This document shows positions 1-5,561 of a DNA stretch of 5,674 nucleotides, piece by piece. The translations under genes and the position numbers were made by a program. How positions within the stretch are numbered: the stretch's first letter is position 1; each line of letters opens with the position of its first letter. A model generated the notes under the pieces. It did no database searches. It had not been told where the DNA came from and saw only the letters and a program-made list of their open reading frames with translations. Origin of the DNA: a bacterium (GTDB taxonomy: Bacteria; Zixibacteria; MSB-5A5; GN15; FEB-12). The DNA lies in assembly GCA_030619425.1 (NCBI GenBank), contig JAUXBJ010000150.1, forward strand, positions 1 through 5,674. Direction: 5' to 3'.

Positions 1-20
1 GAGGGAAGGAGCTCTTGCAG

Positions 21-67
21 GTCGAACCCTGAGCCTGTCCTGAGCGGAGCCGAAGGATGCTTTCGAC
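21..67. repeat. Intergenic repeat unit with terminal inverted repeats
   Basis: This 47-base non-coding unit opens with gtcgaa (21-26) and closes with its reverse complement ttcgac (62-67). Inside it the heptamer cctgagc occurs twice (28-34 and 39-45), exactly 11 bases apart, and tcct (38-41) can pair with agga (54-57). From memory, sequences of this kind (ttcgac/gctcagg/ccttcgg modules) are widespread dispersed intergenic repeats in many environmental bacterial genomes. Only one copy is visible here, so repetition in this genome is inferred. It lies just past the 3' end of the operon, a usual place for such elements. Confidence 0.5.
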
Positions 68-78
68 ATCTTACCGAA

Positions 79-106
79 CCCACAGCCCCGCCCTGGCGGG
101 GTGGGG
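79..106 (-). terminator. GC-rich hairpin after the operon, possible terminator without U-tract
   Basis: Bases 86-91 (ccccgc) pair perfectly with 96-101 (gcgggg) around a four-base loop, with a G-T pair at 85/102. Further C-G pairs (79-81 and 83 with 103-106) form if bases 82 and 84 are bulged. The hairpin starts 14 bases beyond the barrel gene's stop codon, the right place for a terminator or an mRNA 3'-end stabiliser. On the transcribed minus strand no run of U follows, so classical intrinsic termination is doubtful. It may instead protect the transcript end or belong to the adjacent repeat. Confidence 0.4.
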
Positions 107-119
107 CACCCATGCGTTA

Positions 120-1388
120 CTAGAAATACACTCGGAACGAGGTGTGGTAGATGTTGGGATAGGATCCAAACTCCGAGCGGAGCCGCAGGTTTTCGAATGT
201 GAACGGCTCGCTAAGTTCAAGTCCGGGTCTTCGTCCGATCCCGATAAAGGCGCCGACGGACAGGTAGATGTCTTCGGCCAGATTGTATTCGACATTTGGC
301 GCGATGAGGGCCGAAGGTTCACCAAGGTTTACCAACAGCTCACCACCGCCGGAGATCAGTGGTGTGATCTGCCATGAGATACCGGGGATCATATAGTGCC
401 GTCCCATCAGGTAGACGCCGCCGTCACGGTACGCTGTGGTGGTGAGTCTGGAGAAGTATTCTCCGGCATCGCCGCCCGGCTCGTTGAAGTGGTATTCGAC
501 GAAACCGTAGACCCTCCCGGTGAGACTGTAATCCAGGCCGAGCGACATCCGCAGGTAATCATCTGAACCGTTGGAACAGCGGTCATCCAAAGCGTGATCG
601 AAAACATAACCGGCTTCCAGCCACACCCCGGCTCCTCCGACCGCCCGTGCCAAATCGACACCAACCATCAGGTTCTCACGAAACCCGACCACCATCGCCG
701 ACAGATCGGTTCGCCAAAGGTATGTCTTCCCCCGGAGAAAGAACGCGCTTTGCTCGAACTCGAAATCATCACCAAACACGTACCCGGCGTCGATCTCTCC
801 CATGAACCCGAGCGGCACCCGCAGCCGCACGCCGTCGACCCCCACGCGGTCTTCGGTATCGAGTTCGGTGTAGGCGTATGGTGCGATCACGTCAGTCGGG
901 TTGATCGCTCTCGCCGATCCCCAGGCAATCGCCTGGCGGCCGAGATACAGGTCGAAATCACGAGCGCTGATCGAAAGCACTGCCCGATCCAGATTGTGAA
1001 ACAGCCCGAAACTAGCCACTGAGTCGTCAGGTTCCGGATAGATACGACGGTCAAAATCGAAAGCACGATATGCGGAACCCTCAGTCCCGCTGAACAGGAG
1101 ATTGTCCCGCCATAACATCCTATCTTGAATGCGTGGGACGATATCCCAGGCGACACTGAACGAGGCCGCCGTGCCGAGGGCTATTTGACCGTTGAGTCGA
1201 AGGCGACTGGTGACTTGACCCATCGGGGGAGTATCGAAGTCGAAACCGATAAGCGAATATCTCGGCAAATCATAGACCGCCGCAAAGTTCTTGTAGTAAC
1301 CGTTGAGGTCCACCGCCACAGTATTCGCTGCGAGAAGCAGGGGCATCAGGACGAATCCGATGATTCGGTACCGTCGCAGTCCGTTCAT
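120..1388 (-). CDS. Outer-membrane beta-barrel protein, probable terminal component of the exporter
   Basis: 422 residues. It begins with a signal peptide: Arg-rich start (NGLRRYR), hydrophobic stretch at 9-24, likely cleavage after TVA at 23-25. The mature protein alternates polar and hydrophobic or aromatic residues in short strands split by Gly/Asp/Asn turns, and ends in aromatic residues (SFRVYF), the usual BAM recognition signal. A motif at 147-171 (LYLGRQ, AWG, NPTDV) resembles the 'GRQ..WG....NPTD' signature I know from DUF1302-like and other outer-membrane porin families; exact family membership is not certain. The ATG overlaps the ATPase stop as ATGA, and GAGG at 1399-1396 lies 7 bases upstream, so translation is probably coupled. 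As last gene of a LolA/ABC operon it probably receives or passes on the cargo in the outer membrane. No lipobox is present, so it is not a LolB-type lipoprotein. Confidence 0.85.
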   Translation of the reverse strand: MNGLRRYRIIGFVLMPLLLAANTVAVDLNGYYKNFAAVYDLPRYSLIGFDFDTPPMGQVTSRLRLNGQIALGTAASFSVAWDIVPRIQDRMLWRDNLLFSGTEGSAYRAFDFDRRIYPEPDDSVASFGLFHNLDRAVLSISARDFDLYLGRQAIAWGSARAINPTDVIAPYAYTELDTEDRVGVDGVRLRVPLGFMGEIDAGYVFGDDFEFEQSAFFLRGKTYLWRTDLSAMVVGFRENLMVGVDLARAVGGAGVWLEAGYVFDHALDDRCSNGSDDYLRMSLGLDYSLTGRVYGFVEYHFNEPGGDAGEYFSRLTTTAYRDGGVYLMGRHYMIPGISWQITPLISGGGELLVNLGEPSALIAPNVEYNLAEDIYLSVGAFIGIGRRPGLELSEPFTFENLRLRSEFGSYPNIYHTSFRVYF

Positions 1389-2089
1389 GCCTGCGCCTCA
1401 TCACGATCTATCCGACCGTCCTTCAGCACGATCAAACGGCGGGCACGAGCCATGATCATACTGTCATGCGTGGAGAAAACGAACGTTACACCGCTGTCTT
1501 CGTTGAGTCGTCGCATCATGTCGATCAGGTCGAGCGCTGTCTTCGAATCCAGATTGGCTGTAGGTTCGTCGGCCAGCACCAACGCCGGTCGTGACACAAT
1601 CGCCCGTGCTACGGCCACACGCTGTTGTTGGCCACCGGACAGGCGCGACGGTAGTCGGTCGGCCATACCATCGAGTCCCAACTGCGACAGAAGATCGCGC
1701 ACACGTCGGTGCCGTTCTTTTTTGTCAATACCCTGGAGCAGCATGATGTACTCCACGTTCTCCTCGACGGTTAGCACCGGAATCAGGTTGTACGCTTGAA
1801 AAATGAATCCGATTTTGTCGCGCCGGTAGTCCGAGAGTTCCCTTCCGCTCATTGAAGATAGCAACTTACCGTCAAGTCGGACGGAGCCATCGGTGATACT
1901 GTCCAGGCCGGAGACGACATTCAGGAAGGTGGTTTTGCCGGAGCCCGACGGTCCCACGATAGCGGCGAACTCACCTTGCTCAATCGTCAGGTCGATCCCG
2001 CGCAGCGCCATTACCGGTACTCCGTCGTCGGAGTACTCCTTGGTGACGCCCTCGGCAATGATAACCTTATGGTCGTTGTCTGCATTCAT
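1385..2089 (-). CDS. ABC transporter ATP-binding protein, LolD/MacB type
   Basis: 234 residues from the ATG at 2089. This protein would hydrolyse ATP to drive the two FtsX-type permeases encoded just upstream. All motifs are present and intact: Walker A GPSGSGKT (46-53), Q-loop Q98, signature LSGGQ (150-154), Walker B ending in DEP (174-176) with catalytic E175, D-loop NLDS (179-182) and switch H208. Length and motif wording (FQAYNLIPVLTVEENV at 97-112, LADEPTANLD at 172-181) are typical of the LolD/MacB/FtsE group (MJ0796-like). A TTG five codons upstream (2104) is in frame, but the ATG has AGAGGT at 2100-2095 with a 5-base gap, so I prefer it. It lies 11 bases after the second permease stop and overlaps the barrel start by four bases. 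The subfamily is clear; lipoprotein versus other cargo cannot be told from the ATPase. Confidence 0.96.
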   Translation of the reverse strand: MNADNDHKVIIAEGVTKEYSDDGVPVMALRGIDLTIEQGEFAAIVGPSGSGKTTFLNVVSGLDSITDGSVRLDGKLLSSMSGRELSDYRRDKIGFIFQAYNLIPVLTVEENVEYIMLLQGIDKKERHRRVRDLLSQLGLDGMADRLPSRLSGGQQQRVAVARAIVSRPALVLADEPTANLDSKTALDLIDMMRRLNEDSGVTFVFSTHDSMIMARARRLIVLKDGRIDRDEAQA

Positions 2090-2094
2090 ATCGT

Positions 2095-2100
2095 ACCTCT
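2095..2100 (-). promoter_or_regulatory. Ribosome binding site of the ATPase gene
   Basis: On the minus strand AGAGGT sits 5 bases before the ATG at 2089 and directly after the TGA stop (2103-2101) of the preceding permease. It decides the start: the in-frame TTG at 2104 lies upstream of this site and overlaps the permease stop, so it is a poor alternative. Confidence 0.6.
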
Positions 2101-3327
2101 TCAAAAACTGCGTCGCATGGCTTTGGCGGCGTTCATGCGGGCTGCGTAAGATGCCGGATACAGTCCGACTACCATTGTCAACAGGAACACGGCCACTGGA
2201 TAGAGTACGTACTGCTTGAGTTGCATCACCGGGTAGAGCAGTTCGCGAAAAGTTACGCCCACGTATTCGATGCCGGTATAGTCAATTCCGATCCGGGTGA
2301 AAACGCAGGTGACAACCAGGCCGAGGATGATCCCCAGGACGCAACTTACGGCGGCCAGCGCACCCGCCTCGAAAACGATCAGCCGCCCCATGGCGAACGG
2401 TCGTGTACCGACAGCGCGCATGACCCCGAACTCGAACATCCGCTCATACAGCGACATAAAAAGAGTGTTTATGATCCCTAATGACACGACGGCAAACAGG
2501 ATCAAGCCGACAATGAGAGTGCTGAACTGACCGAAATCCAGAGCCGCCTTCATTTGGGGCATCAGGGTCGCCCATCCCACCGCCTCGTTGCCGTCGGTCG
2601 AATAGGTCGTCCAGAATGGTGATAGCTCGTTGTGGCCGATTTCAGCGTTGTTAAACTTGAGGGCGATCTCATGGACCTCTCCGGCCAGGTTCAGCATCTG
2701 TTGCGCCTTCCCAAGCGATATGAAAACCATCCCTTTATCCATCCCGTCAACAGCCATATGAAAGATACCCGACACGCGGAACATCTCCTGCGACAGTTCA
2801 CCGCCGTGCGCCTGTGATGCCGTCAACACTACGCGATCACCCAACTCTACCTCCATGAGATCGGCCAGCTTGTCACCGATAACGATGCTGCGTGCGCTGT
2901 TTGTATCAAGATAGGTTCCTTCGATAACGGCTTCATCAATCTGGGATATCTCTCGCTCGCGGTCGGGGTCTATCCCCACCATTGTGACGCCGCTGACATT
3001 GGCCGGTGATGAAATCATGGCGAAACTCAGAAGCCGGGGAGTGAAATACTCCACCACCGGCTGGGCCTCGAGTTTGGCTGTCACCTTCTCCGGCTCGATG
3101 ATCGTGCTTTCAAGTTCAAAGGTAGTGCGGAATCCGTCGCGATGGATCTGGCCTTCACCCAGAAACGAGGCGGTGGCTGAGTGGATCATATTCTCTTCCA
3201 TCCCGAGGATGATCGCATCGACGAATATCAGCGAGGCCAGGCCGATCCCAATGGCGCTACCGGCAATGAAGGTGCGCCGTTTATTGCGAAAGATGTTTCG
3301 CCAGGCTAACTTTATGTAGAGTCGCAT
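2101..3327 (-). CDS. FtsX/MacB-type ABC permease, second of the pair (LolC/LolE-like)
   Basis: 408 residues with a LolC/E-like plan. A short cytoplasmic start (LAWRNIFRNKRRT, 7-19) leads into TM1 at about 20-42. A large periplasmic MacB_PCD-type domain spans about 43-265 and contains GVTMVGIDPDRE (113-124) and a second half at VRVSGIF-like residues 183-189. TM2 is at 269-292, followed by the coupling-helix segment YERMFEFGVMRAVGT (294-308), then TM3 at about 314-343, TM4 at about 373-393 and the tail AARMNAAKAMR. The family works as a homo- or heterodimer with a LolD-type ATPase; mechanotransmission or lipoprotein extraction are the known modes. The start is well supported by a perfect AGGAGG seven bases upstream. 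It is clearly diverged from the preceding permease in the periplasmic part, so I infer a heterodimer rather than a recent duplication. Confidence 0.95.
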   Translation of the reverse strand: MRLYIKLAWRNIFRNKRRTFIAGSAIGIGLASLIFVDAIILGMEENMIHSATASFLGEGQIHRDGFRTTFELESTIIEPEKVTAKLEAQPVVEYFTPRLLSFAMISSPANVSGVTMVGIDPDREREISQIDEAVIEGTYLDTNSARSIVIGDKLADLMEVELGDRVVLTASQAHGGELSQEMFRVSGIFHMAVDGMDKGMVFISLGKAQQMLNLAGEVHEIALKFNNAEIGHNELSPFWTTYSTDGNEAVGWATLMPQMKAALDFGQFSTLIVGLILFAVVSLGIINTLFMSLYERMFEFGVMRAVGTRPFAMGRLIVFEAGALAAVSCVLGIILGLVVTCVFTRIGIDYTGIEYVGVTFRELLYPVMQLKQYVLYPVAVFLLTMVVGLYPASYAARMNAAKAMRRSF

Positions 3328-3334
3328 CCAGCCG

Positions 3335-3340
3335 CCTCCT
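3335..3340 (-). promoter_or_regulatory. Shine-Dalgarno of second permease, fused to the stop of the first
   Basis: A perfect AGGAGG on the minus strand lies 7 bases before the ATG at 3327. Its first two bases are the last two of the upstream gene's TAG stop (3341-3339), giving TAGGAGG. A ribosome terminating on the first permease therefore sits on the initiation site of the second, an arrangement expected to couple the two and help equal production of heterodimer partners. Confidence 0.8.
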
Positions 3341-4556
3341 AATGAGTCCGCATTGCCCTGGCCGGTGCTACCCTGGCCGCCATTTGAGCCGGCAACAACG
3401 AAGCTGCAACCGCCGTCAGAATGATACAGACGGCCGGTATGTAGAAGCTCCGAGCATTGATGATAGTGTAGAGACGATCAAAAGTGACTCCGCCGTACGT
3501 GAACGATGTCGGCAATGCGACGCCCTCGATTGAGAGTTGGTAGTTGACGACGTACGCGACCGCGCTCCCGACGACAATGCTGACCACCGCCATAATCATT
3601 ATTTCCATCACTACCATTCTGAATACCTGTCCCGGTCCGGTACCGACGGCGCGAAGCACCCCGTATTCGCGCCTGCGTTCCAGCACGGTCATCAGCACGG
3701 TGTTGAGTACTCCGACCGCTACCACCAGGAGAATCACAAACAAACTGATCCAACTCCCCTGCTGGTCCGCCCGCATCGCCACGTAGAACGATCTGGCAAA
3801 CTCCTGCCAGGTAGCTACCTCTGTCTCCGGCTGTTGGATGGTTGTTTGTATCGCGGCCGCTACCTCATCGAGGTCATCAAGCCCGTCCACAACGACGGCT
3901 ATTTCATGCACCCGGTTCTCAAGCACGAGTAGCTCCTGAGCGTCGGTTAGATGCAGATAGAGCGCGGTGCGGTCACCGATGGCGTCACCGCTGGAGATCA
4001 ACCCGACGATCCGGTACAGATCGTTGGCAATGGATCCGTCGGCCCCCTGCGACACGATTACTACTTCATCACCGACTTTCGCTTTCAACGTTTTCGCGAG
4101 ACCTGTGCCCAATAACGCTTCGTGTGATGCTGACAGTGAAAGGCTGCGACCTGCCGTCACTTTCTTGTCGAAGCGGGTAGTAGCGGTTTCACGTTCCGGG
4201 TCGACACCGATGATTCTCACGCCGGAACTTTTCTCCCCCACCGAGGCTAACCCGCTGGAGTACAGTCGGGGCGCCCAGTGTTGCACCCGCTCAACCGTTT
4301 CGATGGCAGCGCCGAGGGTTTTGTAGTCATCCACGGTCTTGTAAAGCGAGGGACGGTCCAGATAGCCGGCTCGATGAAGCTGGATATGTCCCATCTGGTT
4401 CCGTGTGAACATGTCGATGACGTATGCGTAGCTGCCATCGGACCAGGCGATCGAGATCGACGCCAGGGCAAAGCCGCCAAGCATGGTCAGCACGGTCAGG
4501 GTCGTGCGTCGTTTCTGGCGGAAACTGTTTCTTAATGCGATCTTGAACGTCACCAT
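3339..4556 (-). CDS. FtsX/MacB-type ABC permease, first of the pair (LolC/LolE-like)
   Basis: 405 residues from the ATG at 4556. The topology is the four-helix MacB/LolC/LolE plan: basic start (ALRNSFRQKRRT, 7-18), TM1 at about 19-38, and a periplasmic domain at about 40-265 containing VRIIGVDPERE (113-123) and LYRIVGLISSGD (180-191). TM2 is at about 270-292, then the coupling-helix segment LERRREYGVLRAVGT (292-306), TM3 at about 314-337, TM4 at about 371-390 and the tail AARVAPARAMR. An in-frame TTG two codons upstream (4562) is possible, but GAGAG at 4570-4566 is nine bases from the ATG and only three from the TTG, so I take the ATG. It starts 12 bases after the LolA-like stop, and its TAG overlaps the next gene's ribosome binding site. 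The expected role is one half of the inner-membrane channel that loads cargo onto the periplasmic carrier. Confidence 0.95.
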   Translation of the reverse strand: MVTFKIALRNSFRQKRRTTLTVLTMLGGFALASISIAWSDGSYAYVIDMFTRNQMGHIQLHRAGYLDRPSLYKTVDDYKTLGAAIETVERVQHWAPRLYSSGLASVGEKSSGVRIIGVDPERETATTRFDKKVTAGRSLSLSASHEALLGTGLAKTLKAKVGDEVVIVSQGADGSIANDLYRIVGLISSGDAIGDRTALYLHLTDAQELLVLENRVHEIAVVVDGLDDLDEVAAAIQTTIQQPETEVATWQEFARSFYVAMRADQQGSWISLFVILLVVAVGVLNTVLMTVLERRREYGVLRAVGTGPGQVFRMVVMEIMIMAVVSIVVGSAVAYVVNYQLSIEGVALPTSFTYGGVTFDRLYTIINARSFYIPAVCIILTAVAASLLPAQMAARVAPARAMRTH

Positions 4557-4568
4557 TCTCAATCACTC

Positions 4569-5342
4569 TCATTTCAGCGAACGCAGGTTCCTGAGCGAGA
4601 AGACATCCTCGCCGATCTTCAGATCAAACTCAATCTCCTTGTAACGGATGACCGTCCGGTGGCCCTCTTTGTTTGGCGGCACCATCTCAGTCACGGCCGG
4701 AATCTTGCGACCACCGAACGTTCGGATATCCGAAAACGTCTGCACCCGCATCAACTTCCCCTTTTCATCGTAGTATTTCTGCCAGACCGGAATATGGTCG
4801 CTGCGCCGCGCGGCAATGACGATGTTGCCCCATACCACCGGCAGGTCCTCGCGTGGGATGCAGTTGACGTAGATCAGGCTCGCCTCGGCGGTGTCGGGTG
4901 TGATTATTTCATAGCTGTAGTCCTCGAACAACGAGAACTCCTTGACCAGGTCATCATTGGTGAAATCCGACCCCATCCAGGAACTCATCATCATCGAAGG
5001 CGGCACCTTGATTACCTTGTTGGTCTTGGGCAGGTAGTTCCACATCTCGTTCTCAACCCGCAGGGTGCCGACCCCTTTCTCCTTCTTGGGAGAGGTGATG
5101 CGAATCAGAGTCTTCTTGGTCCCATAGCTCCAGGCTTCCATAGTCAGCGTGCGTTGCCAGTGCGGTGTCACCACCTCCATCTCCAGTACGGCGTAGCTGG
5201 ACTCACTGCGGTAGAGTTGGTCGATTTCCCTGATGAGCGCCCGGACTTCGGCGTCCGTGGTCAAATCGTCCGCTATGGCAACTCCGGTGATTGCCGGGAG
5301 CATCAATAACACCATAGTGAGAAGCTTGCTTGCAGTATTCAT
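4569..5342 (-). CDS. Periplasmic LolA-like outer membrane lipoprotein-sorting protein
   Basis: 257 residues. A signal peptide (NTASK, hydrophobic 7-24, likely cleavage after AIA at 22-24, no lipobox Cys) directs it to the periplasm as a soluble protein. The mature part matches the 'outer membrane lipoprotein-sorting protein' family (LolA-like fold, PF17131 as I recall). Diagnostic stretches are EMWNYLPKTNKVIK (99-112), PPSMMMSSWMGSDF (114-127), TNDDLVKEFSL (128-138) and the closing DVFSLRNLRSLK (246-257). Members have the half-open beta-barrel of LolA/LolB and are thought to bind lipid-modified or hydrophobic cargo. As first gene of the operon it would accept cargo from the adjacent ABC complex. 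An in-frame GTG at 5405 would add 21 residues ahead of the signal peptide and is rejected, because GGAAAGG at 5357-5351 sits eight bases before the ATG. It is distinct from, and longer than, classical E. coli LolA (about 200 residues). Confidence 0.93.
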   Translation of the reverse strand: MNTASKLLTMVLLMLPAITGVAIADDLTTDAEVRALIREIDQLYRSESSYAVLEMEVVTPHWQRTLTMEAWSYGTKKTLIRITSPKKEKGVGTLRVENEMWNYLPKTNKVIKVPPSMMMSSWMGSDFTNDDLVKEFSLFEDYSYEIITPDTAEASLIYVNCIPREDLPVVWGNIVIAARRSDHIPVWQKYYDEKGKLMRVQTFSDIRTFGGRKIPAVTEMVPPNKEGHRTVIRYKEIEFDLKIGEDVFSLRNLRSLK

Positions 5343-5350
5343 TTCAAATG

Positions 5351-5357
5351 CCTTTCC
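5351..5357 (-). promoter_or_regulatory. Ribosome binding site of the LolA-like gene
   Basis: On the minus strand GGAAAGG lies eight bases before the ATG at 5342. It decides the start of the first operon gene in favour of the codon that places the hydrophobic signal sequence right at the N-terminus, rather than the GTG at 5405. Confidence 0.65.
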
Positions 5358-5409
5358 AACAAGGTGTGCATAACCGGCTGCACGGCCTGAACGACCTCGC
5401 GCCACATGA

Positions 5410-5421
5410 CTGACATGTCAG
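5410..5421. promoter_or_regulatory. Perfect 12-bp palindrome, possible operator
   Basis: The sequence ctgacatgtcag is its own reverse complement. It lies 68 bases upstream of the LolA-like start, downstream of the best promoter-like pair, so a dimeric repressor bound here could block transcription of the whole operon. There is no second copy in the window and no regulator gene nearby, so the role is inferred from symmetry and position only. Confidence 0.3.
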
Positions 5422-5470
5422 CGATTCCTGAATCCAACCCTCAGGCTTTACAACACCGACCGGTCAAACA

Positions 5471-5499
5471 ATATCACACAGAATTTACGAAGGTGGCAA
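5471..5499 (-). promoter_or_regulatory. Weak sigma-70-like promoter candidate for the operon
   Basis: On the minus strand TTGCCA (5499-5494, five of six consensus bases) is followed after exactly 17 bases by TGATAT (5476-5471, three of six). The spacing is ideal but the -10 element is poor. The pair lies in the most A/T-rich part of the leader, about 130 bases from the first start codon. It could be chance. Confidence 0.2.
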
Positions 5500-5561
5500 T
5501 ATAATGTTGAGAGCAGTAACCGACGGTTTGGCTCGGTGGCAGTCAGCTTGTAGGTCAGGTT

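Larger units (their letters stand above)
5343..5561. other. Operon leader region, no gene supported
   Basis: These 219 bases separate the insertion sequence end from the first operon gene. I find no coding region with a credible start and ribosome binding site. The stretch holds the palindrome at 5410-5421, an 8-bp palindrome gaccggtc at 5458-5465, a short inverted repeat cctga/tcagg (5427-5431 and 5441-5445, nine-base loop) and a weak promoter-like pair at 5471-5499. It is richer in A/T around 5465-5515 than the genes. Any native promoter must lie here, or transcription comes through from the insertion sequence. Confidence 0.6.

Noticed and set aside
57..377. 106-codon plus-strand open frame crossing the end of the barrel gene
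   Set aside because: It starts inside the intergenic repeat and is otherwise antisense to the barrel; no ribosome binding site.
594..1022. 142-codon plus-strand open frame inside the barrel gene
   Set aside because: Fully antisense to the barrel protein, with low-complexity Pro/His/Arg content and no recognisable motif.
1125..1799. 224-codon plus-strand open frame opposite the barrel start and the ATPase
   Set aside because: Its Arg/Ser-rich translation is the antisense shadow of two well-supported genes and spans their junction.
4327..4572. 81-codon frame starting with an ATGA overlap at the LolA-like stop
   Set aside because: The overlap looks like coupling, but the frame is not that of the permease and its product lacks any domain; the permease start at 4556 explains the site.
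4659..5309. 216-codon plus-strand open frame opposite the LolA-like gene
   Set aside because: It lies entirely antisense to a gene with clear family motifs; its His/Arg/Leu/Val-rich translation looks like a shadow and matches no family I know.
5343..5405. GTG start at 5405 for the LolA-like gene
   Set aside because: It would bury the signal peptide behind 21 Arg/Gly-rich residues; the ATG at 5342 has a good ribosome binding site.
5427..5445. Inverted repeat cctga/tcagg as a terminator or attenuator
   Set aside because: The stem is only five pairs with a nine-base loop and no U-tract; too weak to call.
5451..5558. Minus-strand open stretch of about 36 codons in the leader, ending at a TAA near 5451
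   Set aside because: No ATG or GTG start with ribosome binding site and no recognisable motif; considered chance or decayed sequence.
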